Counted from the first letter of the stretch, positions 7,562-14,937 are shown. The stretch is 24,803 nt of DNA from Candidatus Calditenuaceae archaeon JGI OTU-3 (GCA_000494185.1 AWOC01000011.1:1-24803), one strand, 5' to 3'. Notes: generated from the letters alone by a model not told the origin. A program made the numbers and translations.

Positions 7562-8070
7562 CTGGGCTGATAATCCTCAATCCTTGTTTGGCCACCTCCG
7601 GTCCTCTCCCCACCCCCAATCAGTCTGACAAGCCTATCTAGAAACTCGGCCTGCGCGGGGTGCATCTTTCTACGCGCCTCCTCCAGCGTGAACCACCCTG
7701 CCCTATCGACCTCCGGGAACTCTTGGAGCATCCCAGAGCCCTTCGGCCACTCCATCGAGAACTTATTGCTGACGATCATATTTGGGTCGAGATCCTTCTC
7801 TAGGGCCCATGCATGGACGATCTTCCCGCTCGCCAGCCTCACCTCACCTAGGTAGGCGAAGTCTCCGTCAACCTCGTGGCCCGTCTCCTCCCTAAACTCC
7901 CTCTTGGCGGCCTCCAACAGGCCCTCACCCTCCTCGACCAGGCCCTTCGGTATCGACCAGGCGCCCTCGTCCTTCTTGGCCCAGAAGGGGCCTCCCGGAT
8001 GCACGAGAAAAACCTCTACGTTGCCACCCCTCCTCCTATAGAGGAGTATCCCCACGCTCTGCTTCTTCAA
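7558..8070 (-). CDS. Nudix hydrolase (COG4119-like)
   Basis: 170 residues from TTG 8070. The perfect Nudix box runs from G43 to about residue 65 (GLVEEGEGLLEAAKREFREE then TG): G-x5-E-x7-REUxEExG. Before it comes KKQSVGILLYRR and HPGGPFWAKKDEGAWSIPKG, typical of the family that begins right at this point. The frame is open up to TTG 8190, but the extra 40 residues are low-complexity and unlike the family, and a TATA-like AAATTTAA (minus strand, 8099-8106) sits the right distance upstream of 8070. It hydrolyses a nucleoside diphosphate linked to another moiety; the substrate is unknown. Confidence 0.88.
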   Translation of the reverse strand: MKKQSVGILLYRRRGGNVEVFLVHPGGPFWAKKDEGAWSIPKGLVEEGEGLLEAAKREFREETGHEVDGDFAYLGEVRLASGKIVHAWALEKDLDPNMIVSNKFSMEWPKGSGMLQEFPEVDRAGWFTLEEARRKMHPAQAEFLDRLVRLIGGGERTGGGQTRIEDYQPS

Positions 8071-8098
8071 CCCACGTAAAACTTCCTCGAGCCTGCCA

Positions 8099-8106
8099 TT
8101 AAATTT
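8099..8106 (-). promoter_or_regulatory. TATA-like element deciding the Nudix start
   Basis: The minus strand reads AAATTTAA, centred about 32 bases ahead of TTG 8070. It supports the shorter protein over the 8190 start. Confidence 0.4.
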
Positions 8107-8196
8107 GCCCTCTGGGGCGGGCCAGAGCCTCGGCAGAGAGCCTTGAGGGGTGCAGGCCTGCTTTCCGCCGGGTCTGCAGCCTCTCTCCAAGCCACA

Positions 8197-8203
8197 TTTT
8201 TAT
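8197..8203 (+). promoter_or_regulatory. TATA box of the SAM hydrolase gene
   Basis: TTTTTAT, centred about 34 bases ahead of the ATG at 8234, predicts a leader of about nine bases. Confidence 0.45.
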
Positions 8204-8233
8204 CGGTGAGGCCATGCTACGGGCGGAAAAGGG

Positions 8234-9040
8234 ATGAGGTGGCGAAAAAGGGCGAGGATAGTTACTCTTCTGACTGACTTCGGCTCAACAGACCCCTATG
8301 TTGGAGAGGTGAAGGGCGCGGTCCTCTCTAGGTGCAGCGACGCAGTCCTAGTCGATATAACGCACGAGGTCGCGCCCTACAATGTTGAGCAGGGCGCATT
8401 CCTCCTACAACTCTCCTACAAGTTCTTCCCAACAGGCACCATACACCTCGCTGTAGTTGATCCCGGCGTCGGTACCGAGAGGCGCGGCGTAGTCATTAGG
8501 ACGAGGCGCTACTGGTTTGTAGGGCCTGACAACGGCCTTCTCTATCCGGCTGCGGTGGAGGATAGGCTGGAGGAGTGCTTCGAGATCGAGGTCAACAAGT
8601 ATCCTCGCATAGGGGGCGAGACCTTCCACGCCCGAGACGTCTTCGGCCCCGTCGCAGGAGAGATCGCGGCCGGTGCGAGGCCATCCATGAGAAGTGTCAG
8701 CCCCTCGACTCTCAATCGGCTTGAGTTATCCAGGGCTAGGTTCGTGGACGGGCAGGCTGAGGCGGAGGTACTACATATAGACCGCTTCGGAAACGTGATA
8801 CTCAACGTGGGGGCAGAAGACTTTCCAAGGAATCTAAGGTTTGGGGACAAGCTTCTCGTAGAGCTAGAAGACGCTTCACACCTCGCCGTTTACTCAAGAT
8901 CCTACGCCATGCTCCCCGGCGGTACTCTATTGGCGACCTTTGGGGGGACGGGGCTACTCGAGCTAGCGGTCAGCCGGGGAAACGCCTCCGCAGCGCTTGG
9001 ACTCCGGCCAGGCGCACGTCTCCGCCTCAGGATAATCTAA
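8234..9040 (+). CDS. SAM hydrolase/hydroxide adenosyltransferase (DUF62)
   Basis: 268 residues with the full DUF62 pattern: TLLTDFGSTDPYVGEVKG near the start (TDFG at 14-17), then DITHEVAPYNVEQGA, AVVDPGVGTERRG (74-86), VGPDNGLLYPA (96-106), FHARDVFGPVAGEIAAG, and in the C-terminal barrel DRFGNVILN. Characterised members split S-adenosylmethionine with water or hydroxide to adenosine and methionine; they are relatives of fluorinase and chlorinase, whose extra halide loop is not evident here. It is a single-gene unit divergent from the Nudix gene. Confidence 0.9.
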   Translation: MRWRKRARIVTLLTDFGSTDPYVGEVKGAVLSRCSDAVLVDITHEVAPYNVEQGAFLLQLSYKFFPTGTIHLAVVDPGVGTERRGVVIRTRRYWFVGPDNGLLYPAAVEDRLEECFEIEVNKYPRIGGETFHARDVFGPVAGEIAAGARPSMRSVSPSTLNRLELSRARFVDGQAEAEVLHIDRFGNVILNVGAEDFPRNLRFGDKLLVELEDASHLAVYSRSYAMLPGGTLLATFGGTGLLELAVSRGNASAALGLRPGARLRLRII

Positions 9041-9106
9041 GCCTATCCCCACCCCCGCTTCAAGTCTGAGATACATATTTCAAAGGGGACCTCGCGTACG
9101 ATCATT

Positions 9107-9112
9107 AGGAGG
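9107..9112 (+). promoter_or_regulatory. strong Shine-Dalgarno sequence of rps8
   Basis: AGGAGG ends two bases before the ATG at 9115. Spacing is tighter than usual, but the match to the 16S rRNA tail is perfect. It contrasts with the leaderless look of neighbouring genes. Confidence 0.5.
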
Positions 9113-9114
9113 AA

Positions 9115-9504
9115 ATGGTCTCTAAGGACCTCGTTTCAGGGCTTTTCACGACGCTCCAGAACAACGAGGCGGTAAGGAATAAGGAGTGTATATACTACTA
9201 CTCGAAGCTAATTGGTGGAATCCTCAGGACACTCCAGAGACACGCCTACATAGGCTCCTTCGAGTACGTGGAGGATGGGAGAGGTGGGAAAGTCGTCATC
9301 CAGCTTCTGGGAAGGATTAACAGGGCCGCGCCAATAAGGCCTAGATTCAGCGTCAGCAAGGATGGATACGAGGACTGGGCGAAGCTCTATCTACCCTCTA
9401 AGGACATTGGCATCCTCGTAGTGACCACTAATCAGGGAGTGATGTCGCACAAGGAAGCCTCAGCCAAGGGCCTCGGGGGGAAGCTCCTTGGATACGTCTA
9501 CTAG
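9115..9504 (+). CDS. rps8: 30S ribosomal protein S8
   Basis: 129 residues with the archaeal S8 layout: an N-terminal helix domain (DLVSGLFTTLQNNEAVRNKE), an alpha-beta part (LIGGILRTLQRHAYIGSFEYVEDG, described by its pattern), and the C-terminal RNA-binding part with LYLPSKDIGILVVTTNQGVM and SHKEASAKGLGGKLLGYVY, the last being the family signature. S8 binds helix 21 of 16S rRNA early in assembly. It heads a two-gene unit with rpl6, the only piece of the spc operon in this window. Confidence 0.96.
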   Translation: MVSKDLVSGLFTTLQNNEAVRNKECIYYYSKLIGGILRTLQRHAYIGSFEYVEDGRGGKVVIQLLGRINRAAPIRPRFSVSKDGYEDWAKLYLPSKDIGILVVTTNQGVMSHKEASAKGLGGKLLGYVY

Positions 9505-9520
9505 AGGGGCTGAGGAGTCG

Positions 9521-10087
9521 ATGAGTCAGGCCGGCATAATTAAGCCGAGATTCCTCGAGGACAAGGTAAGAATAATCGACGGCGTGCAGGTCCAAACAAC
9601 CCCGCCCGCCTCGATAATCGTGTCAGGACCATTAGGTCGTTTAGAGAGGAACTTCAACCACGCTGGCGCCGAGCTCACCCTCGAAGGCGGAGAAATCAAG
9701 ATAAGGGTATATGGAAGGGGCAGGAAAGCCTTGGCGAGGCTCGGCACAATTAAGAAGCATATCAAAAACATGATGACGGGAGTGACCCAAGGATTCACCT
9801 ACAAGATGAAGATAGTTCAAAGCCACTTCCCAATGAACGTCAAGGTTCAGGGAAATCGGCTCGTAGTGGAGAACTTTACTGGGGAGAAAAACCCGAGGAT
9901 AATTGAGCTGCCCCAGAATGTCAAGGTCGAGGTCAGGGGAGACGATGTCGTAGTAAAGGGAATTGACAAAGACTTGGTCGGCCTCGTGGCGGGCAGAATA
10001 GAGGCCGGGACAAGGGTGAAGGAGAAGGACCTGAGGAAATTCCTCGACGGAATATACCTATATGAGAAGAAAGTGGGCATGGATTAG
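9521..10087 (+). CDS. rpl6: 50S ribosomal protein L6
   Basis: 188 residues from ATG 9521, the usual archaeal length, with two repeated domains. The second holds the signature with MKIVQSHFPMNVKVQ, NFTGEKNPRIIELP and DKDLVGLVAGRIEAGTRVKE. The frame is open to a GTG-type codon at 9488 inside rps8, but the ATG at 9521 is preceded by GAGGAG at suitable spacing and matches where archaeal L6 begins. L6 lies near the sarcin-ricin loop and the factor-binding site of the large subunit. Sixteen bases separate it from rps8. Confidence 0.95.
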   Translation: MSQAGIIKPRFLEDKVRIIDGVQVQTTPPASIIVSGPLGRLERNFNHAGAELTLEGGEIKIRVYGRGRKALARLGTIKKHIKNMMTGVTQGFTYKMKIVQSHFPMNVKVQGNRLVVENFTGEKNPRIIELPQNVKVEVRGDDVVVKGIDKDLVGLVAGRIEAGTRVKEKDLRKFLDGIYLYEKKVGMD

Positions 10088-10130
10088 AGCCCCAAGAACA
10101 CAGAACACAATATTACTACACCGCCTCTCC

Positions 10131-10144
10131 CCGCCAGCTGGGGG
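10131..10144. promoter_or_regulatory. palindrome upstream of the dnaK TATA box
   Basis: CCGCCAGCTGGGGG is a near-perfect 14-bp palindrome (one mismatched pair) ending ten bases before the TATA-like TAATAAATA. The position suits an operator for a regulator; it could instead be a terminator hairpin for the S8-L6 message. Confidence 0.35.
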
Positions 10145-10153
10145 CATAATGAG

Positions 10154-10162
10154 TAATAAATA
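10154..10162 (+). promoter_or_regulatory. TATA box of dnaK
   Basis: TAATAAATA, centred about 42 bases ahead of the GTG at 10200, predicts transcription from about 10183, just before the hairpin that carries the Shine-Dalgarno sequence. Confidence 0.45.
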
Positions 10163-10185
10163 GGACACACGAATAATAGATAGTT

Positions 10186-10199
10186 GGAGGTGCATCTCC
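10186..10199 (+). promoter_or_regulatory. Shine-Dalgarno hairpin, candidate RNA thermometer of dnaK
   Basis: GGAGG-UGCA-UCUCC folds as a five-pair stem (one G-U pair) with a four-base loop and ends directly at the GTG start codon at 10200. The strong ribosome binding site GGAGGU is inside the stem. With the predicted transcript start at about 10183, the whole leader would be little more than this hairpin, so melting at high temperature could expose the site. Seen in sequence; the thermometer role is inference. Confidence 0.45.
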
Positions 10200-11987
10200 G
10201 TGGGCAAGGCTATCGGGATCGACCTCGGCACAAGCAACTCTGCCGCGGCGGTAGTAATAGGCGGGAGGCCGACGCTGATCCCGAGCAGCGAGGGCGTGAC
10301 GCTTTACGGGAAGGCCTTCCCCTCATATGTCGCGATAACGCGGGATGGCCAGCTACTCGTGGGTGAGCCCGCACGGCGCCAGGCGGTGACAAACCCTGAG
10401 GGAACAGTGACTGGCTTCAAGAGGAAGATGGGGACTGACTACAAGTACAAGCTCCACGACAAGGAGTTTACTCCGCAGCAGCTCTCGGCGTTCATTCTCC
10501 AGAAGATCAAGAAGGATGCGGAGGCTTTCCTCGGCGAAGAGGTCAAAGAGGCCGTGATAACCGTGCCGGCCTACTTCAACGACAATCAGAGGCAGGCTAC
10601 GAAAGATGCTGCCGAGATAGCGGGGCTAAAGGTCCTCAGGATCATCAACGAGCCGACGGCCGCCGCGCTCGCATACGGCCTCGACAAGCTCGAGAAGGAG
10701 ATGAAGATACTTGTTTTTGACTTGGGCGGAGGTACGCTCGACGTCACGATCATGGAGTTTGGCGGCGGCGTCTTCGAGGTGAAGGCCACTTCGGGGGACA
10801 CGCAGCTCGGGGGTAGGGACATGGACGAGGCGATCGTCAGATACATCGTGGAGAGATTCAGGTCAGAGACCGGCATAGACCTTTCGAAGGACCCAGTAGC
10901 CATGAATAGGGTCAGGGAGGCCGCGGAGAAGGCGAAGATAGAGCTCTCCAACGTCTACGAGACTGAGATTAATCTCCCATTCATAGCTCACGACTCCACA
11001 GGCCCTAAACACCTATCCTACACCCTCACCAGGTCAAAGCTCGAGGAGCTCGTCGCGCCGATAATAGAGAGGTGCCGTGGACCCATAGAGCAGGCACTCA
11101 GAGACGCTAAACTAACACCACAAGAAATAGATAAGATCCTGCTGGTCGGCGGCCCAACCAGAATGCCCATAGTGAGGGAGTTCTTGAAGAGGGTTCTCGG
11201 TAAAGAGCCCGAGAGAGGTATAGACCCGATGGAGTGTGTGGCCGCCGGCGCAGCCATCCAGGCGGCGATACTCACCGGCGAGCTGAAGGGGAAAGACATA
11301 GTACTGCTTGACGTGACGCCGCTGACACTTGGCGTGGAGGTCTTAGGCGGACTCGTTGAACCCATCATAGAGAGAAACACGACGATACCCGTAAGACGGA
11401 GCAAGGTCTTCACCACGGCCGCAGACTTCCAGACCTCTGTCGAGATACATATTGTGCAGGGCGAGAGGCCTATGGCCGCAGACAACGTGTCGCTGGGCCG
11501 GTTCACGCTCGACGGCATTCCCCCAGCGCCCCGCGGTGTACCGAGGATAGAAGTGACCTTCGATATAAACGCCGATGGGATACTGACTGTGACGGCGAAG
11601 GATCTAGGCACCAACAAGGAGATGAGCGTGAAGATCACGGCACCCCACAGGCTCTCTCGAGAAGAGATTGAGAAGATGATCAAGGAGGCGGAGCAGTACG
11701 CAGAGCAGGACAGACGGAGGAAGGAAGAGGCGATGCTGAAGAACGAGGCAGAGTCGCTGCTATACACTGTTGACAAGGCGTTAGGAGAGTACGGGTCCAA
11801 GCTAAGCGAAGACGTTAGGAAGAGGATCCAAGAGACGTCGGATAAACTCCGGGAAGCATTACGCAAATCCGACATACCGGCTATAAAGTCTTTGATGGAG
11901 GAGCTGAGAAAGGCCGCCCAAGAGATTGGCACGGTCATTTACCAGCAGAGCGGCGCCGTAGGCGAAAAGAGGGAGGGCCAGAAATAA
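10200..11987 (+). CDS. dnaK: Molecular chaperone DnaK (Hsp70)
   Basis: 595 residues. The ATPase domain begins [10 protein letters not shown] (6-15) and has [32 protein letters not shown] and [19 protein letters not shown] (about 170-190). The linker [11 protein letters not shown] is near 366-376, then the substrate-binding domain to about 480 and the helical lid to the end. It lacks the ~24-residue segment after RQAVTNPEG seen in E. coli DnaK, as do Gram-positive and archaeal forms. No dnaJ or grpE is nearby. Hsp70 is absent from most hyperthermophilic crenarchaea and was probably acquired from bacteria. The start is GTG 10200 with GGAGGTG upstream. It folds and disaggregates proteins in the cytoplasm. 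Confidence 0.97.
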   Translation: MGKAIGIDLGTSNSAAAVVIGGRPTLIPSSEGVTLYGKAFPSYVAITRDGQLLVGEPARRQAVTNPEGTVTGFKRKMGTDYKYKLHDKEFTPQQLSAFILQKIKKDAEAFLGEEVKEAVITVPAYFNDNQRQATKDAAEIAGLKVLRIINEPTAAALAYGLDKLEKEMKILVFDLGGGTLDVTIMEFGGGVFEVKATSGDTQLGGRDMDEAIVRYIVERFRSETGIDLSKDPVAMNRVREAAEKAKIELSNVYETEINLPFIAHDSTGPKHLSYTLTRSKLEELVAPIIERCRGPIEQALRDAKLTPQEIDKILLVGGPTRMPIVREFLKRVLGKEPERGIDPMECVAAGAAIQAAILTGELKGKDIVLLDVTPLTLGVEVLGGLVEPIIERNTTIPVRRSKVFTTAADFQTSVEIHIVQGERPMAADNVSLGRFTLDGIPPAPRGVPRIEVTFDINADGILTVTAKDLGTNKEMSVKITAPHRLSREEIEKMIKEAEQYAEQDRRRKEEAMLKNEAESLLYTVDKALGEYGSKLSEDVRKRIQETSDKLREALRKSDIPAIKSLMEELRKAAQEIGTVIYQQSGAVGEKREGQK

Positions 11988-12041
11988 CAGACGCGCACGC
12001 TCCGCGACTTGCCCGGACTCCTAGCGAGAGGGGGCCCGGAT

Positions 12042-12052
12042 AATAAAACTTA
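12042..12052 (+). promoter_or_regulatory. TATA box of alaX
   Basis: AATAAAACTTA, centred about 32 bases ahead of ATG 12079, with no Shine-Dalgarno sequence between, fits a very short leader. Confidence 0.45.
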
Positions 12053-12078
12053 TCTCGCCGGAATCCTATTGCACCACC

Positions 12079-12804
12079 ATGAGGTACGGAAATACAGAGC
12101 TACTCTATCTCACCGACTCTTATCTAAAGTTGTGTGATGCGAGGGTAGTCGAGTCCGGCGAGAGCTACGTCATCCCCGACAGGACGGTGCTTCACCCGAG
12201 AGGCGGCGGACTCGTGGCAGATAGGGGCGAGGTATTATACCAGGGAGGGAGAGCGGTGGTGACTAGTGTCGAACTATCCGAGAACGGGGTGATACACAAG
12301 TTAGAGGGCCTAGCAAACCCTATCCCAGTCGGCGAGAGAATCACCTGCATACTGGATTGGGACTGGAGGTATCGACTCATGCGTATGCACACAGCACTCC
12401 ACATACTCTCAGCTATAGTACACTCCAGGACCGGCGCACTGATAACGGGGAACCAGGTTGAGCCCGAGGTCTCCCGAGTAGACTTCAGCCTAGAGAAGAT
12501 GGACAGGGCCCTCATAGAGGAGTGCGTATCAGAGGCCAACAGAAGGATAGCGGAGGGTCACGAGGTCGTTATCAAGTTCGTCGAGCGCGACGAGGCCCTC
12601 AGGCAACCCGGCCTAGTGAGACTCGCCTCGAGAGCCCCACCCGACCTGCCCATCCTCAGAATAGTCGAGATAGGCAGCATAGACGCACAGCTAGATGGAG
12701 GACCACATGTTAAAAACACATCCGAGATAGGCGAGATCAACCTCAAGAAGATCGAGAACAAGGGGAAATCCAACAGGAGACTCTACTTCACATTAAGGCC
12801 CTGA
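12079..12804 (+). CDS. alaX: AlaX-type alanyl-tRNA editing protein
   Basis: 241 residues homologous to the editing domain of alanyl-tRNA synthetase. It removes serine (or glycine) wrongly attached to tRNA-Ala in trans. Seen: LHPRGGG (38-44) at the start of the barrel part, the zinc-binding H104-x3-H108 (HTALH), and the second site read as DGGPH (206-210) where the family usually has CGGTH. The cysteine ligand is thus replaced by D206 while H210 remains. Size fits the AlaX-M class. A dozen bases at the 3' end overlap a possible broken gene on the minus strand. Confidence 0.88.
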   Translation: MRYGNTELLYLTDSYLKLCDARVVESGESYVIPDRTVLHPRGGGLVADRGEVLYQGGRAVVTSVELSENGVIHKLEGLANPIPVGERITCILDWDWRYRLMRMHTALHILSAIVHSRTGALITGNQVEPEVSRVDFSLEKMDRALIEECVSEANRRIAEGHEVVIKFVERDEALRQPGLVRLASRAPPDLPILRIVEIGSIDAQLDGGPHVKNTSEIGEINLKKIENKGKSNRRLYFTLRP

Positions 12805-13073
12805 CAGACGCGTCATCAGAGCCAGAGACAGTTCTGCGGCCCTGGGATCTAAGAGCGAGACGTAGGGAGGTGGGGTCCAGCCTAGAAAAGGGCCACCACT
12901 ACCATAACTCTGCCCATGATGAAGAATTTCCGGTAGAGACTCGGTAAGATCTCGGTGAGTGTAATGAGGTAAAGCGCCGCCAACTGGTAGACGAAGGCGG
13001 GGAGGACCAGCTGATCCCTAGCCGTCAGGAAAACCACTATAACGAGCCAGCTAGTGGAGTCGGCCATCAACAT
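12793..13073 (-). pseudogene. possible small membrane protein, interrupted by a frameshift
   Basis: From ATG 13073 (or 13067) an open frame of 63 residues encodes a hydrophobic protein (WLVIVVFL, then FVYQLAALYLITLTEIL, then FFIMGRVMVVVALF) and stops at 12882. Adding one base in the four-T run just before the stop (A4 at 12886-12889 on the plus strand) would continue it for about 30 more residues, LGWTPPPYVSLLDP and AELSLALMTRL, to a stop at 12793, giving about 94 residues and three membrane segments. I do not recognise the family. It may be a decayed gene, a sequencing error or chance; the two parts fit as one membrane protein but nothing else proves it. Confidence 0.3.
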
Positions 13074-13313
13074 ATATAGCCCGTTAAGCAGAGGGAGGCC
13101 ACGTTACACGAGAACAGCACCACAACTCCTCGCATCAGACGGACGCCCGATCAGCGACTTTAAAATCTGTTTCTATGTTCTGAATGGGGGTATCCGTTAC
13201 CTCACCACATATTATCAATTCGACGGCTAGAGATTTTGATGTCGCCCCGAAGCTGCTTGCCGCCGTTCGAAGGCTACCTTGGCAGTCAGATTATGTGTTA
13301 CAGGCATATAGTC

Positions 13314-13354
13314 GGGCAGGAGCAGCTATGTCTCAACAGCACTGCCGCCTGCCC
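13314..13354 (+). other. strong hairpin, possible part of a non-coding RNA
   Basis: GGGCAGG (13314-13320) pairs with CCTGCCC (13348-13354). Inside it, GCAG (13322-13325) pairs with CTGC (13342-13345), around a 16-base loop. GTC (13311-13313) can extend the stem with GAC (13357-13359) over a two-base bulge. Confidence 0.35.
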
Positions 13355-13464
13355 CGGACCCTTGGGCGAGCCTTCGCGCTAAGCAGTAGTCAAGTTATGG
13401 TTTCCTACCAACTCATAGGACCGCTTGCAGTGTTCTGAATTCTGCTCATCTTTTTGCGTAGGAA

Positions 13465-13477
13465 AGCTTTTAAAGCT
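13465..13477 (+). promoter_or_regulatory. TATA box of the interference operon, in a near-palindrome
   Basis: AGCTTTTAAAGCT is an almost perfect palindrome containing the TATA core CTTTTAAA (13467-13474). Transcription is predicted from about 13497, giving a leader of about 38 bases before the csa5 ATG at 13535. Confidence 0.45.
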
Positions 13478-13506
13478 GCGGAGGCTTTAGTATGCGAATT
13501 GCAGGA

Positions 13507-13523
13507 AGAGGATAGATTCCTCT
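13507..13523 (+). promoter_or_regulatory. inverted repeat in the csa5 leader
   Basis: AGAGGA-TAGAT-TCCTCT is a perfect six-base inverted repeat just after the predicted transcription start and 11 bases ahead of the csa5 ATG. It could be an operator that blocks RNA polymerase or a leader hairpin. The locus encodes one CARF regulator, Csa3, that might bind here (inference). Confidence 0.35.
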
Positions 13524-13534
13524 AGATCCCCGAC

Positions 13535-13882
13535 ATGCTGGCTGTGCTCGCCCACGACGGCGACTACAGCTACATCGACAGGATCGCAAACTCCCAGTCC
13601 AAGCCCCTCGTCCTCCACTACCTGCGCGAAGCGCTAAGGGACTTCAATTCTTTGAAGAGGAACCCTCCTCAAGAAATGAATAGGGAGGCAATTGAGCTGC
13701 TCCAAGAGATCAACCATGACTATCTCGAAAGGGAGCTGGACAGGATAATGGTCATCGACGACGCGAGGAAGCTGCGAGAGGTCGTGTCCTATCTCTGCGC
13801 AAAGGCCTTAGCAAGGGCCTCCGGCTTCATAGAACAGAGTAGGAGAGCTAGGTCCGAGCCGAAAGAGGCGGGTGAGTCCTGA
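13535..13882 (+). CDS. csa5: Csa5 (Cas11a), small subunit of type I-A Cascade
   Basis: 115 mostly helical residues (for example IDRIANSQSKPLVLHYLREAL by pattern, then REAIELLQEINHDYLERELD). Length, helical content and position directly before cas7 match Csa5, the small subunit that lines the target-strand groove of the type I-A interference complex. The family is weakly conserved, so the call relies partly on context. ATG 13535 is the only start, because a stop lies in frame four codons upstream. Its stop TGA overlaps the ATG of cas7 as TGATG. Confidence 0.78.
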   Translation: MLAVLAHDGDYSYIDRIANSQSKPLVLHYLREALRDFNSLKRNPPQEMNREAIELLQEINHDYLERELDRIMVIDDARKLREVVSYLCAKALARASGFIEQSRRARSEPKEAGES

Positions 13883-14937
13883 TGAGAGACTCGTTCGTCA
13901 GTATTAGGGGCAGAGTTGCGATAAATGTAGAAGCACTGAATATGACTGAGTCTATTGGAAACTATGTCAAACATAGAAGAGTACCGGTTATGTTAAGAGA
14001 AGATGATGGGAGCTACTCGGTTTATTTCGTTCCAGCAATCTCAGGTGAGAGTGTAGCTCACGCATTACAGGTAATTTTAGCCGAGGAATGTAATGAAGCC
14101 GGCGCTAACAGACACAATGCTCTACCGGTCTGCAAGCTATGTAGCAAAGGAATATTGCTTAAGAGCAGTAATGAAGAAATATTTTTGGAGGCTTTCCCAA
14201 ATGCCAAAGAAACGTTTTCAAGCGTTTCCCAAAACTCCGCTGTAATTGAAGAATTTGTGATCAAGAATTGTGTAGTAGAAGATATGGGAGGCTTCCTCTA
14301 TGCCCCGCAGAAAAGCAAAGGCAAGAGAACTTCCAAAGATAAAGACGAGAGTAACTCCGATGATGCTCCGAAGAACGTGAAGAGAACCTCTAATTTTTAT
14401 ACGGGTTACATGATTCCGACGCAGGAGGCTCTCAAAAATGCAATCATTGAGCCTCAGCTACACAGCAGATACGCCCTCGGGACAAAGTTTGTCAAGATGG
14501 ATGCACGGGGTCAGATGCTATACTATGTGGAGCTGACCTCAACCGTCTACACCTTCAGCCTCGACATAGACACTAGATTCATTGGAAAGATCACCTTTAA
14601 TGTCGAGAGGGCTGGTGAGAGCGTTGTAAGCGAGGAGGAGCGCCTAGAAAGAACCTTGGCACTCCTTAACTCTGTCAAGAGGCTCCTAGTCGAGAACAGC
14701 TTCGGCGCTAAGAGGACGCGATTCCTCCCCACGATCGATTGGGAGAGCATGGTCATAGCTGTCTCGGACAGGCCCTGGACCGTGCCGACTCCCTTCACTA
14801 AGAGCTACATCGATAGAGCGAGACAGAAGAAGGAGAAGATCAACAGCAACACGGACCTATATATCTTCGAGGGAGGGAGCTTCGAGGCCTTCGTGTCGGA
14901 TGCCTTTGCAAAGATAAAGGAAAGGATTGCCTCCTAA
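13882..14937 (+). CDS. cas7: Cas7 (Csa2), backbone subunit of type I-A Cascade
   Basis: 351 residues of the DevR/Csa2 family. The N-terminus, VSIRGRVAINVEALNMTESI then GNYVKHRR, is the classic RRM strand-helix of Csa2, and YVELTSTVYTFSLDIDT marks the returning core strand. Six or so copies would coat the crRNA spacer. A lysine- and serine-rich stretch (about 143-170, KSKGKRTSKDKDESNSDD) is probably a disordered loop. The first ~550 bases are more A/T-rich at third codon positions than the rest, suggesting a mosaic gene. It is translationally coupled to csa5. Confidence 0.93.
   Translation: MRDSFVSIRGRVAINVEALNMTESIGNYVKHRRVPVMLREDDGSYSVYFVPAISGESVAHALQVILAEECNEAGANRHNALPVCKLCSKGILLKSSNEEIFLEAFPNAKETFSSVSQNSAVIEEFVIKNCVVEDMGGFLYAPQKSKGKRTSKDKDESNSDDAPKNVKRTSNFYTGYMIPTQEALKNAIIEPQLHSRYALGTKFVKMDARGQMLYYVELTSTVYTFSLDIDTRFIGKITFNVERAGESVVSEEERLERTLALLNSVKRLLVENSFGAKRTRFLPTIDWESMVIAVSDRPWTVPTPFTKSYIDRARQKKEKINSNTDLYIFEGGSFEAFVSDAFAKIKERIAS

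Larger units (their letters stand above)
13083..13534. other. gene-poor stretch upstream of the CRISPR-Cas operon
   Basis: No convincing gene. A TATA-like CTTTAAAAT (13158-13166) has an ATG 22 bases downstream, opening an 84-codon frame (13184-13438). Its codon use (CGN arginine codons, no recurring AGG/AGA) and amino-acid content differ from the neighbours and I recognise no domain. The same stretch holds a long hairpin (13311-13359) and a small one (13366-13377), so a non-coding RNA is an alternative reading. I saw no tRNA, SRP RNA or RNase P RNA signature. Confidence 0.4.

Noticed and set aside
8071..8190. N-terminal extension of the Nudix protein from TTG 8190
   Set aside because: Family proteins begin at KKQSVGILLYRR, and a TATA-like element fits the start at 8070.
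11018..11938. 306-codon antisense frame in dnaK
   Set aside because: A shadow of dnaK: serine-rich, no domain, and dnaK itself is fully conserved over it.
13230..13290. possible tRNA T-arm around GTTCGAAGG
   Set aside because: No flanking five-pair stem, acceptor stem or anticodon arm could be built around it.
13184..13438. 84-codon frame after a TATA-like element
   Set aside because: Codon use and amino-acid content do not match neighbouring genes and no family is recognised; kept only as a possible non-coding RNA region.
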